Source: Burkholderia ubonensis subsp. mesacidophila (GTDB lineage Bacteria; Pseudomonadota; Gammaproteobacteria; Burkholderiales; Burkholderiaceae). Taken from it: a stretch of DNA of 64,000 nucleotides. Below the pieces are notes generated by a model that was given only the letters and a program-made list of their open reading frames with translations, was not told the DNA's origin and did not search any database. Shown here piece after piece: positions 1-9,580 of the stretch (the first letter of the stretch is position 1; the number at the start of each line of letters is the position of its first letter). Location: NCBI RefSeq assembly GCF_002097715.1, contig NZ_CP020738.1, positions 1,116,001-1,180,000 of the forward strand. Direction: 5' to 3'. Made by a program: the position numbers and the translations under genes.

Positions 1-30
1 GGCGATCGGCTCGCGCCCCGGCGAATGCAT
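1..30 (-). CDS. possible 5' end of a truncated minus-strand gene
   Basis: On the minus strand an ATG at 30 opens a frame without a stop to the window edge and begins MHSPGREPIA. It lies 35 bases downstream of the stop codon of the CitE-like gene and in the same orientation, so it could be the next gene of an operon. No clear Shine-Dalgarno sequence precedes it and only ten codons are visible, so no product can be named. Confidence 0.25.
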   Translation of the reverse strand, partial: MHSPGREPIA

Positions 31-64
31 GAAATCCGTGTGTCAGCCGGCCGGCGGCGCGTGC

Positions 65-1072
65 TCATCGCGCGTCTCCCGCGGCGGCCGGGCCGAACAG
101 CGGCGCCGCCCCGGCAGGCACCGGCTGGCCGGTCGCCTGCGCGCGGCGCAGCACCGACCAGTAATAGCGGTAGCTCGCGCGGTCGTGCAGCGTGTCGCCG
201 TGTCGTGTCGGACCCCAGTCGGCGGCTTGCGCGACCAGCAGGATTTCGGCGGCGAGCGCGACTTCGTCGGTGCGCGGTGCGAACGCGTCGACGATCGGCC
301 GGATCTGCGACGGGTGGATGCTCCACATCCGCGTGTGCGCGAACTCGTCGCGTGCGCGGCGTGCGTCGTTCGCGACGACGCCCATGTCGCGCACCTCGGT
401 CGTCACGTTGTGCGACGGCGTCTTGCCGTGCGCGTGGCAGGCCGCGGCGATCTCGAGCTTCGCGCGGCGCACGAGCGGATGCTCGAACTGGCCGGGCGAG
501 CGCATCGCGCTGTCGGGAATCGCGCCGTGATGCGCGGAGACGAAGTCCATCAGGCCGAAGCTCAGCGTGCCGACGAGCGGCAGCGCGGCGAGGGCGGCCG
601 CGTGCGCGAGCGCGCCGTGGGTCTCGACCAGCACGTCGACCGGAATCGGCCGCGCGATGCCGAGTTCGCGGCGCGTGCCTTCGATGAACGCGCACATCTC
701 GGCGGCGTCGGCGGCGTTCGCGATCTTCGGCAGCGTGATGTAGGCCGGCGCCTGCGTCGCGCGCAGGATGATGCGCACGTCGTCGCGCCAGTGGGGGTGG
801 GAGAAATCGTGGATCCGCGCGCCGACCCGCCCGAAGCGGTTGTCGGCGCTGCCGAGCAGGCCGGCGACGAGCTCCGCGTGCGCGGCTTCCTGGCCGACGG
901 CCGCGCCGTCCTCGCAGTCGAGCGTGATGTCGAACACGGGGCCCATCTCGGCCTGCAGCGCAAGCGACTTGCGCATCAGCTTCTCGCTGCCGGCGTAGTG
1001 ATCGCAGCATGGCAGGATCGCGGGCGGGGACGCACCGTCGTACAACACTTCTGCAGGCGTGAGCGCGGACAT
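65..1072 (-). CDS. HpcH/HpaI aldolase / citrate lyase beta-like (CoA ester lyase family)
   Basis: A 335-residue protein of the HpcH/HpaI aldolase / CitE superfamily, whose members cleave or hydrolyse CoA esters such as malyl-CoA, citramalyl-CoA or citryl-CoA with Mg2+. The acidic metal-binding motif TLDCEDGAA lies near residues 50-58, and SFGLMDF and SIHPSQI, typical of the TIM-barrel family, follow. There is no citrate lyase alpha or gamma gene nearby, so it is not part of a classical citrate lyase. It lies downstream of mdh on the same strand with a gap of about 190 bases. Its place beside the TCA genes suggests a link to C4/C5 acyl-CoA metabolism, but the substrate cannot be read from sequence. 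Confidence 0.85.
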   Translation of the reverse strand: MSALTPAEVLYDGASPPAILPCCDHYAGSEKLMRKSLALQAEMGPVFDITLDCEDGAAVGQEAAHAELVAGLLGSADNRFGRVGARIHDFSHPHWRDDVRIILRATQAPAYITLPKIANAADAAEMCAFIEGTRRELGIARPIPVDVLVETHGALAHAAALAALPLVGTLSFGLMDFVSAHHGAIPDSAMRSPGQFEHPLVRRAKLEIAAACHAHGKTPSHNVTTEVRDMGVVANDARRARDEFAHTRMWSIHPSQIRPIVDAFAPRTDEVALAAEILLVAQAADWGPTRHGDTLHDRASYRYYWSVLRRAQATGQPVPAGAAPLFGPAAAGDAR

Positions 1073-1259
1073 CTTTTCTACGTCCAGGAGGCGGACCAGC
1101 GTGGAAAAATCGGATGCGGGCGCGTTCTGGGCCGGCGCGGCGCGTAGCGCGCACCGGCGGCAAAACGCATCCGGATCGGATCGGGGGCGCAGCGGGCCGG
1201 CGGCATGCCGCCGGCCCGCGCCGCAGCCGAGCCCGCCCGCGGGCGGCTCGGCCGGCGCC

Positions 1260-2243
1260 TTACTTCAGCAGGTGGGCGACGCCGTCACGCTCTTCGAGCA
1301 GCTCGGCCAGCGTGCCGTCCATCTTCTCGCGCGAGAACGCATCGATTTCCAGGCCTTCGATGCGCTTGTACTCGCCGTTTTCGCACACGACCGGCACGCC
1401 GTAGATGATGTCTTCGGGGATGCCGTACGAGCCGTCCGACGGAATGCCCATCGTGACCCACTTGCCGTTCGTGCCGAGCACCCAGTCACGCACGTGGTCG
1501 ATCGCCGCGTTGGCCGCCGACGCCGCCGACGACAGGCCGCGCGCTTCGATGATCGCCGCGCCGCGCTTGCCGACGGTCGGGATGAACGTGTCGCGGTTCC
1601 AGACGTCGTCGTTGATCAGCTTCAGCAGCGATTCGCCTTCGGCGGTCGCGAAGCGGAAGTCCGGGTACATCGTCGGCGAGTGGTTGCCCCACACCGCGAG
1701 CTTCTCGATCGACGCGACCGGCTTGCCCGACTTGGCCGCGAGCTGCGACAGCGCGCGGTTGTGGTCGAGGCGCAGCATTGCCGTGAAGTTCTTCTTCGGC
1801 AGGTCCGGCGCCGACTTCATCGCGATGTACGCGTTCGTGTTGGCCGGGTTGCCGACGACCAGCACCTTCACGTCGCGGCTTGCGACTTCGTTCAGCGCAG
1901 CGCCCTGGACCGTGAAGATCTCGGCGTTCGCCGACAGCAGGTCCTTGCGCTCCATGCCCTTCGAGCGCGGACGGGCGCCGACCAGCAGTGCGACGTCGGC
2001 GTCCTTGAATGCGACTTTCGGGTCGTCCGTGATCACGACGCCCGCGAGCAGCGGGAACGCGCAATCGTCCAGTTCCATCACGACGCCTTTGACGGCGGCT
2101 TGGGCTTGCGGGAGGTCGAGCAGTTGCAGGATGACCGGCTGGTCCTTGCCGAGCAGGTCGCCGTTCGCGATACGGAACAGCAGCGAGTAAGCGATTTGAC
2201 CTGCGGCGCCGGTGACGGCAACGCGCTTTGCGGGCTTAGCCAT
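1260..2243 (-). CDS. mdh: malate dehydrogenase
   Basis: NAD-dependent malate dehydrogenase of 327 residues, interconverting malate and oxaloacetate in the TCA cycle. The N-terminal [10 protein letters not shown] is the dinucleotide-binding loop, [15 protein letters not shown] the substrate-closing arginine loop, and [11 protein letters not shown] carries the catalytic histidine. The frame is open further upstream, but the ATG at 2243 is chosen because the family starts at [10 protein letters not shown] and a CCTGGAG ribosome site sits about 7 bases before it. It is divergent from the gntR-sdh operon, so the shared gap at 2244-2532 probably holds control sites for both directions. This is the MDH form common in beta-proteobacteria. 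Confidence 0.97.
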
Positions 2244-2468
2244 TGAAAATCTCCAGGACGGGTGAAGCGTGGGACGCTCCGGAAAACGCCATTCTATGCG
2301 CGTTACGCGAAGCGTTGCTTTGAAGCAGGGCGGAGGACTCGCGGTTGCATGCGCGGTGGACCTGGAGACGGGCCGAGGCACGTGGCCGGGGACGCGCTTT
2401 GCCACCCGCGAACCCTTGCTCGCCCCGGAGTTTAGGAGCCGAAAGGCGCAAAGTCAAACGGTATCATA

Positions 2469-2484
2469 TGTCTTATATAAGACA
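2469..2484. promoter_or_regulatory. perfect palindromic operator, probably of the adjacent GntR regulator
   Basis: TGTCTTATATAAGACA is a perfect 16-base inverted repeat in the mdh / gntR gap, about 50 bases before the gntR start. It has the GT-N10-AC form with a central TATA that is typical of operators bound by HutC-type GntR proteins. That fits the UTRA-domain regulator encoded next door. It is a likely autoregulatory site and may also influence mdh. No second copy was found before sdhC. Confidence 0.6.
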
Positions 2485-2532
2485 GATGTTTTGCGGAATT
2501 TGAGTGGACGGAAAAGCGCGGTTTGTGATGAA

Positions 2533-3345
2533 ATGCGCGCCATGACATCGAACCAGGCGAACAACGCGAATCCGACCGGCGCAGGCGGCCCAGGGCAGCC
2601 GGGCGCGGGCGAGGTCGCGCCTTCGCCGTCGCCGACGTTCAGCCCTTTATACCAGCAGATCAAGGCATTGATCACGCAGAGTCTCGAGTCGGGCGAATGG
2701 AAGCCGGGCGAGATCATTCCGAGCGAAGTGGAGCTCGCCGGCCGCTACAAGGTCAGCCAGGGCACCGTGCGCAAGGCGATCGACGAGCTGGCTGCCGAAA
2801 ACCTCGTGGTTCGCCGGCAGGGCAAGGGTACGTTTGTTGCGACGCACAATGAAGATCGCGCGCAATTCCGGTTCCTGCGCCTTTTGGCCGACGACGGCGC
2901 GGAGCACCCGCACGTGAGCCGCCTGCTCGAGTGCCGGCGCACGCGAGCGCCGGCCGAGATCGCCCGCCAGCTCGACCTGAAGCCGGCCGATCCGGTGGTG
3001 CAGGTGCGCCGCCTGCTCGAGTTCGACAGCGAGACGACGGTGCTGGACGAGATCTGGCTGCCGGGCGCGATGTTCCGCGGTCTCACGTTCGAGCGGCTCA
3101 GCGAGTACAAGGGGCCGCTCTACGCGATGTTCGAGACGGAGTTCGGCACCCGCATGATCCGTGCGTCGGAGAAGATCCGCGCGGTGGCGGCGGAGCCGGC
3201 GGTGGCCGACCTGCTGCACGTGCCGCCCGGTTTCCCGTTGCTATCGGTCGAGCGCGTGTCCTATACATATGGTGACCGGCCGGTGGAAGTGCGACGCGGC
3301 TGGTATGTCACAACCGGGTATTACTATCAGAACGACTTGAGCTGA
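2533..3345 (+). CDS. GntR family transcriptional regulator, HutC/UTRA type
   Basis: About 270 residues. An N-terminal winged helix-turn-helix at roughly residues 36-105 includes FSPLYQQIKALI, IIPSEVELAGRYKVSQGTVRKAI and the wing RRQGKGTFV. A C-terminal UTRA effector-binding domain at about residues 115-260 ends in the family signature SYTYGDRPVEVRRGWYVTTGYYY. A proline-rich, low-complexity stretch of about 25 residues precedes the DNA-binding domain. Starts at 2533 and 2542 are both possible. It lies directly upstream of sdhCDAB and divergent from mdh, so a role in controlling TCA genes in response to a small acid is likely. The effector is unknown. Confidence 0.9.
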   Translation: MRAMTSNQANNANPTGAGGPGQPGAGEVAPSPSPTFSPLYQQIKALITQSLESGEWKPGEIIPSEVELAGRYKVSQGTVRKAIDELAAENLVVRRQGKGTFVATHNEDRAQFRFLRLLADDGAEHPHVSRLLECRRTRAPAEIARQLDLKPADPVVQVRRLLEFDSETTVLDEIWLPGAMFRGLTFERLSEYKGPLYAMFETEFGTRMIRASEKIRAVAAEPAVADLLHVPPGFPLLSVERVSYTYGDRPVEVRRGWYVTTGYYYQNDLS

Positions 3346-3523
3346 CGATGCGGGTATCGGCTCGTGTCCCGTGCATTCGCGCTCCCCACACTGTCCGCGA
3401 AGCACGTTTCGGGCCGCCTTTGTTCGCGTTTGCGTAACGCTTCTGAGCAGGTTTTCGCTGCAGCGCGATATGAAAAGGCGCTAAAATCGCGGATTAGTGT
3501 CACAACATAAGTAGGGGTCTAGC

Positions 3524-3940
3524 ATGACTGACGCAGTAAGAAAGCCGAGGCCGGAATACCGGAACATCGGATTCGGCGATATCACGATGAAATATCGCAT
3601 GCCGCTGGCGGCGATATTGTCGATCCTCCATCGAGTCAGCGGCGCGCTGCTGTTCCTGTTCCTGCCGTTCCTGCTGTTCCTCTTCGACCAGAGTCTCACC
3701 TCCGAGCTCAGCTTCGAAGTCTTCAAGGCCTTCCTCTCCAACATCGTCGTCAAGCTGATCGTCCTCGCGTTGTCCTGGGCGTTCTTCCACCATTTCTGCG
3801 CCGGCATTCGCCACCTGCTGATGGACGTCAATCACGACGCCGTCACGAAGGAAAGCGGCAAGCGGACGGCAGTCGTCGTCTTTGTCGTCTCGATCGCGCT
3901 GACGATCGCCATGGCCCTCAAACTGTTCGGAGCATTCTAA
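3524..3940 (+). CDS. sdhC: succinate dehydrogenase cytochrome b556 subunit
   Basis: Membrane anchor subunit C of complex II, 138 residues. Three hydrophobic segments lie at about 33-52, 66-90 and 112-135. The motif HRVSGALLF carries residues of the quinone site, and HHFCAGIRHLLMD carries the conserved haem-ligand histidine region. First gene of sdhCDABE; sdhD starts 4 bases after its stop. A weak -10-like TAAAAT occurs at about 3481-3486, but no convincing -35 was found. Confidence 0.96.
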   Translation: MTDAVRKPRPEYRNIGFGDITMKYRMPLAAILSILHRVSGALLFLFLPFLLFLFDQSLTSELSFEVFKAFLSNIVVKLIVLALSWAFFHHFCAGIRHLLMDVNHDAVTKESGKRTAVVVFVVSIALTIAMALKLFGAF

Positions 3941-3944
3941 GAAA

Positions 3945-4313
3945 ATGGCAGCCAACAACCGAATCGGCTCGAAGCGCCTCGTCGTCGGCGCGCACTACGG
4001 CCTGCGCGACTGGCTCGCGCAACGCGTCACGGCCACGATCATGGCCGTCTACACGGTCATCCTGCTGGTGCTGTTCTTCGGCGCGCACGATTTCTCGTAC
4101 GAAGGCTGGGCGTCGATCTTCTCCGCGCAATGGATGAAGCTCGCGACCTTCGTGACGCTGCTTTCCCTCTTCTACCACGCGTGGGTCGGCGTGCGCGACA
4201 TCTGGATGGACTACGTGAAGCCCGTCGGTGTGCGCCTGCTGCTGCAATCGCTGACCATCGTCTGGCTGCTCGCATGTGCGGGCTACGCCGCGCAGATTCT
4301 CTGGAGAGTGTAA
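3945..4313 (+). CDS. sdhD: succinate dehydrogenase hydrophobic membrane anchor subunit
   Basis: Subunit D of complex II, 122 residues, with three predicted membrane segments. HYGLRDWLAQRVTA near the N-terminus and FYHAWVGVRDIWMDYVKP are family signatures; the second holds the haem-binding histidine and the tyrosine/aspartate of the quinone pocket. It lies between sdhC (4-base gap) and sdhA (3-base gap), showing a tightly coupled operon. Confidence 0.95.
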   Translation: MAANNRIGSKRLVVGAHYGLRDWLAQRVTATIMAVYTVILLVLFFGAHDFSYEGWASIFSAQWMKLATFVTLLSLFYHAWVGVRDIWMDYVKPVGVRLLLQSLTIVWLLACAGYAAQILWRV

Positions 4314-4316
4314 AGA

Positions 4317-6092
4317 ATGGCTGCAATCAAAACTTCCCTCCCGCGTCGCAAGTTCGACGTGGTGATCGTCGGCGCGGGCGGCTCCGGCTTGCGTGCGGCG
4401 CTGCAACTGTCGCGCGCGGGCCTGTCGGTCTGCGTGCTGTCGAAGGTGTTCCCGACGCGTTCGCACACGGTCGCCGCACAGGGCGGGATCGGCGCATCGC
4501 TCGGCAACATGAGCGAAGACAACTGGCACTATCACTTCTACGACACGATCAAGGGCTCCGACTGGCTCGGCGACCAGGACGCGATCGAGTTCATGTGCCG
4601 TGAAGCGCCGAACGTCGTGTACGAACTCGAGCACTTCGGCATGCCGTTCGACCGCAACGCGGACGGCACGATCTACCAGCGCCCGTTCGGCGGCCACACC
4701 GCGAACTACGGCGAGAAGCCGGTCCAGCGCGCCTGCGCGGCCGCCGACCGTACCGGTCACGCGCTGCTGCACACGCTGTACCAGCAGAACGTCGCGGCGA
4801 AGACGCAGTTCTTCGTCGAATGGATGGCGCTCGACCTGATCCGCGACGCGGAAGGCGACGTGCTCGGCGTGACGGCCCTCGAAATGGAAACGGGCGACGT
4901 CTACATCCTCGAAGGCAAGACCACGCTGTTCGCGACGGGCGGCGCAGGCCGGATCTTCGCGGCGTCGACCAACGCGTTCATCAACACCGGCGACGGCCTC
5001 GGCATGGCGGCCCGCTCGGGCATCGCGCTGCAGGACATGGAGTTCTGGCAGTTCCACCCGACCGGCGTGGCCGGCGCGGGCGTGCTGATCACGGAAGGCG
5101 TGCGCGGCGAAGGCGGCATCCTGCGCAACGCGAACGGCGAGCGCTTCATGGAGCGCTATGCGCCGACGCTGAAGGACCTGGCGCCGCGCGACTTCGTGTC
5201 CCGCTCGATGGACCAGGAAATCAAGGAAGGCCGTGGCGTCGGTCCGAACAAGGACCACGTGCTGCTCGACCTGTCGCACATCGGCGCCGAGACGATCATG
5301 AAGCGTCTGCCGTCGATCCGCGAAATCGCGCTGAAGTTCGCGAACGTCGATGCGATCAAGGAACCGATTCCGGTCGTCCCGACGATCCACTACCAGATGG
5401 GCGGCATCCCGACCAACATCCACGGTCAGGTCGTCGGCACGTCGCGCGATCACAAGGAGCCGATCAACGGCTTCTACGCAGTGGGCGAATGCTCGTGCGT
5501 GTCCGTGCACGGCGCGAACCGCCTCGGCACGAACTCGCTGCTCGACCTCGTGGTGTTCGGCCGCGCGGCGGGCAACCACATCGTCGAGCATGTGAAGAAC
5601 CAGCGCGATCACAAGCCGCTGCCGGCCGATGCGGCCGACCGCGCGCTCGAGCGCCTGAACAAGCTCGAGAAGTCGTCGTCGGGCGAATACACGCAGGACG
5701 TGGCGAACGACATCCGTTCGACGATGCAGAAGCACGCAGGCGTGTTCCGCACGTCGGCGCTGCTGAAGGAAGGCGTCGAAGAGATGGCCGGCCTGAAGGA
5801 GCGGGTTGCCAACATCCACCTGAAGGACAAGTCGAAGGTGTTCAACACCGCGCGCGTCGAAGCGCTCGAGCTGGAGAACCTGATCGAGGTCGCACGCGCG
5901 ACGATGGTGTCGGCGGAAGCCCGCAAGGAAAGCCGCGGTGCGCACGCGCACAGCGACTACGAACACCGTGACGACGAGAACTGGCTGCGCCACACGCTGT
6001 GGTACAGCGAAGGCGATCGCCTCGACTACAAGCCGGTACAAATGAAGCCGCTGACGGTCGACTCCGTGCCGCCGAAGCCGCGCACGTTCTAA
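4317..6092 (+). CDS. sdhA: succinate dehydrogenase flavoprotein subunit
   Basis: Catalytic FAD subunit of complex II, 591 residues, oxidising succinate to fumarate on the cytoplasmic face of the inner membrane. VVIVGAGGSGLRAAL at about residues 15-29 is the FAD Rossmann loop. His50 in TRSHTVAAQGGIG is the expected covalent FAD attachment site. HGANRLGTNSLLDLVVFGRAAG is the family signature near the C-terminal part of the FAD domain. Full length for the family. Confidence 0.98.
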   Translation: MAAIKTSLPRRKFDVVIVGAGGSGLRAALQLSRAGLSVCVLSKVFPTRSHTVAAQGGIGASLGNMSEDNWHYHFYDTIKGSDWLGDQDAIEFMCREAPNVVYELEHFGMPFDRNADGTIYQRPFGGHTANYGEKPVQRACAAADRTGHALLHTLYQQNVAAKTQFFVEWMALDLIRDAEGDVLGVTALEMETGDVYILEGKTTLFATGGAGRIFAASTNAFINTGDGLGMAARSGIALQDMEFWQFHPTGVAGAGVLITEGVRGEGGILRNANGERFMERYAPTLKDLAPRDFVSRSMDQEIKEGRGVGPNKDHVLLDLSHIGAETIMKRLPSIREIALKFANVDAIKEPIPVVPTIHYQMGGIPTNIHGQVVGTSRDHKEPINGFYAVGECSCVSVHGANRLGTNSLLDLVVFGRAAGNHIVEHVKNQRDHKPLPADAADRALERLNKLEKSSSGEYTQDVANDIRSTMQKHAGVFRTSALLKEGVEEMAGLKERVANIHLKDKSKVFNTARVEALELENLIEVARATMVSAEARKESRGAHAHSDYEHRDDENWLRHTLWYSEGDRLDYKPVQMKPLTVDSVPPKPRTF

Positions 6093-6113
6093 GCCGAGTC
6101 TAAGGAATCTGAA

Positions 6114-6815
6114 ATGGCAAAACGCATTTTTGAAATCTACCGCTACGATCCGGACAAGGACGCAGCGCCGCGCATGCAGACGTACGAGCTGGATCTCCAG
6201 CACGAGCGCATGCTGCTGGACGCACTGGTCAAGCTGAAGGCCGTCGACGAGACGCTGTCGTTCCGCCGTTCGTGCCGCGAAGGCGTGTGCGGTTCGGACG
6301 CGATGAACATCAACGGCAAGAACGGCCTCGCGTGCCTGACGAACCTGAACGACCTGCCGCAGAAGATCGTGCTGCGCCCGCTGCCGGGCCTGCCCGTCGT
6401 GCGCGACCTGATCGTCGACATGACGCACTTCTTCAACCAGTACCACTCGATCAAGCCGTACCTGATCAACGACGCGCCGCCGCCCGAGAAGGAGCGCCTG
6501 CAGTCGCCGCAGGAACGTGACGAGCTCGACGGCGTGTACGAGTGCATTCTGTGCGCGAGCTGCTCGACGTCGTGCCCGAGCTTCTGGTGGAACCCGGACA
6601 AGTTCGTCGGCCCGGCCGGCCTGCTGCAGGCTTACCGCTTCATCGCGGACAGCCGCGACACGGCGACCGGCGAGCGTCTCGACAACCTTGAAGATCCGTA
6701 TCGTCTGTTCCGTTGCCATACGATCATGAACTGCGTCGACGTGTGCCCGAAGGGCCTCAATCCGACGAAGGCGATCGGCAAGATCAAGGAACTGATGGTC
6801 CGCCGTGCGGTTTGA
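6114..6815 (+). CDS. sdhB: succinate dehydrogenase iron-sulfur subunit
   Basis: Iron-sulfur subunit of complex II, 233 residues, carrying electrons from FAD to the quinone site. The N-terminal ferredoxin-like domain has [11 protein letters not shown] and a further Cys for the [2Fe-2S] cluster. The C-terminal domain has [16 protein letters not shown] and [17 protein letters not shown] for the [4Fe-4S] and [3Fe-4S] clusters. Its stop codon is separated by a single base from the preferred sdhE start. Confidence 0.98.
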   Translation: MAKRIFEIYRYDPDKDAAPRMQTYELDLQHERMLLDALVKLKAVDETLSFRRSCREGVCGSDAMNINGKNGLACLTNLNDLPQKIVLRPLPGLPVVRDLIVDMTHFFNQYHSIKPYLINDAPPPEKERLQSPQERDELDGVYECILCASCSTSCPSFWWNPDKFVGPAGLLQAYRFIADSRDTATGERLDNLEDPYRLFRCHTIMNCVDVCPKGLNPTKAIGKIKELMVRRAV

Positions 6816-6816
6816 G

Positions 6817-7089
6817 ATGAGCGACACCGCGCATCAAGCCGACCCGCACCGCCGCGCGCGCCTCCGCTGGCGCGCGCGGCGGGGTCTGCTGGAGAACGAT
6901 CTGATCTTCGATCGCTTCTTCAGCCGATACGAGCATGACCTCACCGATGCAGACGTAGGCGCGCTGACGCGCCTGCTCGATCTGAGCGACAACGACCTGA
7001 TGGACTTGCTCCTCGCGCGCAAGGAACCAGAAGGCGACCTTGACAGCCCGGAAGTACACCGGCTGTTGGAGATGCTGCGCAACGTCTAA
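6817..7089 (+). CDS. sdhE: FAD assembly factor SdhE
   Basis: Small protein of 90 residues of the SdhE/Sdh5 (DUF339/YgfY) family, which helps insert covalent FAD into SdhA. The signature RRGLLENDL contains the conserved RGxxE motif. The ATG at 6817 begins one base after the sdhB stop and is preferred. A GTG at 6805 in the same frame, overlapping sdhB, is the alternative. Position between sdhB and gltA fits its role in maturation of the upstream flavoprotein. Confidence 0.92.
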   Translation: MSDTAHQADPHRRARLRWRARRGLLENDLIFDRFFSRYEHDLTDADVGALTRLLDLSDNDLMDLLLARKEPEGDLDSPEVHRLLEMLRNV

Positions 7090-7143
7090 CCGCGTTGCGC
7101 CCGTTATCGAATCCCGTTTCTATATTTCGATTGAGGATGTGCC

Positions 7144-8445
7144 ATGACTCCGTCTGATGTAAAAGCCACGCTATCGTTCAGCGACAACTCGCCGAGCGTT
7201 GAACTGCCGATCTACAAGGGTACGATGGGCCCGGACGTGATCGACATCCGCAAGCTGTACGGCCAGACCGGCAAGTTCACGTACGACCCCGGCTTCATGT
7301 CGACGGCATCCTGCAATTCCGCGATCACGTATATCGACGGCGACAAGGGCGAGCTGCTGTATCGCGGCTATCCGATCGACAACCTCGCGCAGAACGCCGA
7401 CTTCCTCGAGACCTGCTACCTGCTGCTGAAGGGCGAACTGCCGAACGAAGCGCAGAAGAAGGAATTCGTCGCGACCGTCACGAAGCACACGATGGTCCAC
7501 GAGCAGATGCAGTTCTTCTTCCGCGGTTTCCGTCGCGACGCGCACCCGATGGCGATCCTGGTCGCCGCAGTCGGCGCGCTGTCGGCGTTCTACCACGACT
7601 CGCTCGACATCAACGACCCGCGTCACCGTGAAGTGTCGGCGATCCGCATGATCGCGAAGCTGCCGACACTCGTCGCGATGGCGTACAAGTACAGCATCGG
7701 CCAGCCGTTCGTGTATCCGCAGAACGATCTGTCGTACAGCGCGAACTTCATGCGCATGATGTTCGCGAACCCGTGCGAGGAATACCAGGTCAACGACGTG
7801 CTCGTCCGCGCGCTCGACCGCATCCTGATCCTGCACGCCGACCACGAGCAGAACGCGTCGACGTCGACGGTCCGTCTGGCCGGTTCGTCGGGCGCGAACC
7901 CGTTCGCGTGTATCGCGGCCGGTATCGCATGTCTGTGGGGCCCGGCGCACGGCGGTGCGAACGAAGCCGCGCTGAACATGCTCGAGCAGATCGGCTCGCC
8001 GGACAACATCCCCGAGTTCATCAAGCAGGTGAAGGACAAGAACTCGGGCGTGAAGCTGATGGGCTTCGGTCACCGCGTGTACAAGAACTACGATCCGCGC
8101 GCGAAGCTGATGCGCGAAACGTGCTACGAAGTGCTGAACGAGCTGGGCCTGCACGACGACCCGCTGTTCAAGCTCGCGATGCAGCTCGAGAAGATCGCGC
8201 TGGAAGACGAGTACTTCGTGTCGCGCAAGCTGTACCCGAACGTCGACTTTTACTCGGGCATCGTCCAGCGCGCGCTGGGCATCCCGACGTCGATGTTCAC
8301 GTGCATCTTCGCGATGGCGCGTACGATCGGCTGGATCGCGCAGTGGAACGAAATGATTGCGGATCCGGAGCAGAAGATCGGCCGTCCGCGTCAGCTGTTC
8401 ATCGGCGACACGCCGCGCGAAGCGAGCCCGATCAGCGCACGCTAA
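7144..8445 (+). CDS. gltA: citrate synthase
   Basis: Type II (hexameric, Gram-negative) citrate synthase, 433 residues, condensing acetyl-CoA and oxaloacetate. [14 protein letters not shown] and [17 protein letters not shown] carry the two active-site histidines, and NVDFYSG the catalytic aspartate. An N-terminal beta-rich segment (about residues 8-60) is typical of NADH-inhibited type II enzymes. It follows sdhE after 54 bases and is last in the operon, closing at a strong terminator. Confidence 0.98.
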   Translation: MTPSDVKATLSFSDNSPSVELPIYKGTMGPDVIDIRKLYGQTGKFTYDPGFMSTASCNSAITYIDGDKGELLYRGYPIDNLAQNADFLETCYLLLKGELPNEAQKKEFVATVTKHTMVHEQMQFFFRGFRRDAHPMAILVAAVGALSAFYHDSLDINDPRHREVSAIRMIAKLPTLVAMAYKYSIGQPFVYPQNDLSYSANFMRMMFANPCEEYQVNDVLVRALDRILILHADHEQNASTSTVRLAGSSGANPFACIAAGIACLWGPAHGGANEAALNMLEQIGSPDNIPEFIKQVKDKNSGVKLMGFGHRVYKNYDPRAKLMRETCYEVLNELGLHDDPLFKLAMQLEKIALEDEYFVSRKLYPNVDFYSGIVQRALGIPTSMFTCIFAMARTIGWIAQWNEMIADPEQKIGRPRQLFIGDTPREASPISAR

Positions 8446-8503
8446 GCCGTGTGCGGCGCGGATGGCCGGCAGGCCGTTCGCGTCGGGCGATCGCCATGCC
8501 AAG

Positions 8504-8535
8504 ACACCCCGGTGGGTTTGCCCGCCGGGGTGTTT
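8504..8535. terminator. bidirectional intrinsic terminator after gltA
   Basis: ACACCCCGGTGGG and CCCGCCGGGGTGT pair across a four-base loop and are followed by TTTT on the plus strand. The hairpin lies between the convergent gltA and araC-type genes; the latter's stop codon begins at 8538-8536, right beside it. It can serve both. Confidence 0.85.
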
Positions 8536-9507
8536 TCATTTGCGTGGCGTGGTTGCCGTCGTGGCCGCGCGCTCCAGCGACGGCGGGCGCGTGGCGAGAT
8601 CCGCAGGCGCGTCGTCCGCTGGCGGATGGCCGTGACGCAGGAAGAACTGCCGGTACGCGCCGGGCGTCATTCCGCGGGCGGCAAGGAACTGCCGGTTGAA
8701 GTTCGCGGCGTTCGGAATCCCGCAACGCGCGGCGACGGTCGCGATCGGCCAATCGGTGCCGACGAGGTGCCGGCATGCATGCGCGATCCGCAGGCGCTGC
8801 ACGTAGCGGCCGACGCTTTCGCCGAGATGCCGGACGAACAGCCGCTGCAGCGTGCGCTCGGACATGTGCGCGACGGCGGCGAGCGCGTCGACGCGCAGCG
8901 GCTCGTGGAAGCGCCGGTCGATCACGTCGAGCACGCGGTCGAGGCGTTCGGCTTCTGGCGCGTCGGAAGCGGGCATGCGTTCGTCGGGCCGGTCGTACGC
9001 GTGCGCGGTCGCGAGCGGTTCGCCGCCGGCTTCGGCCAGCTCGGAGAGCGTGTCGAGCGTCGCGGCGAGTCGTTCGCGCGGCGACGGATCGAGCAACCGA
9101 GGCAGCCGGGCCCGCATCGCGCGGGCCGCGTCGACGCCGAAGCGCAGGCCCGGCGCCGCGCGCCGCAGCAGCGATGGCAGCGGCGCGTATTCGGGGCAGC
9201 AATCGACGAGCCGCCGCACCCAGTCGCCGTCGAACCAGACCACCAGCGCGACCTGCGGCGCGTCCGGATCGATGCGCCCGTTCGACGACCACGTGTGCGG
9301 CAGGTTCGGCGGCACGAGCACGAGATCGTCGTCCGCATAGCTCGCGATGTGGTCGCCGATGAAGCGTTTGCCGCGGCTGTTGAGCGTCAGCGTCAGTTCG
9401 TACTCCGGATGGCGATGCCATTCGAACGGGATGCGCGCGAGCTTGCGGTGATAGACCCGGATCGAACAGCCGGGCGCGAACGTCACGTGCTCGTATTGCG
9501 GTTTCAT
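8536..9507 (-). CDS. AraC family transcriptional regulator
   Basis: A 323-residue regulator with an N-terminal cupin-type sensor domain (FEWHRHPEYELTLTL near residues 22-36) and two C-terminal helix-turn-helix motifs. The first includes FHEPLRVDALAAVAHMSERTLQRLFVRHLG, given here in part; the second contains WPIATVAARCGIPNAANFNRQF. The ATG at 9507 is chosen because CCCGGAGG lies six bases upstream. It is divergent from the VOC protein gene with a gap of 73 bases, so that gene may be its target. Confidence 0.9.
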   Translation of the reverse strand: MKPQYEHVTFAPGCSIRVYHRKLARIPFEWHRHPEYELTLTLNSRGKRFIGDHIASYADDDLVLVPPNLPHTWSSNGRIDPDAPQVALVVWFDGDWVRRLVDCCPEYAPLPSLLRRAAPGLRFGVDAARAMRARLPRLLDPSPRERLAATLDTLSELAEAGGEPLATAHAYDRPDERMPASDAPEAERLDRVLDVIDRRFHEPLRVDALAAVAHMSERTLQRLFVRHLGESVGRYVQRLRIAHACRHLVGTDWPIATVAARCGIPNAANFNRQFLAARGMTPGAYRQFFLRHGHPPADDAPADLATRPPSLERAATTATTPRK

Positions 9508-9580
9508 CGCAACCTCCGGGCGACGGCATGCGTCGCGCCGTGGCATGATCGTGCGGGATCGTCACGACGGAGCGAAGCCG

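Noticed and set aside
3346..3523. Second GntR operator before sdhC
   Set aside because: No copy or close variant of TGTCTTATATAAGACA is present in this gap.
3918..6827. A 969-codon open frame on the minus strand across sdhA-sdhB
   Set aside because: It runs antisense to clearly conserved sdh genes and is Arg/Val/His-rich. It arises from the GC-rich third codon positions; similar frames shadow many genes here (for example 21936-24464 and 46286-48754).
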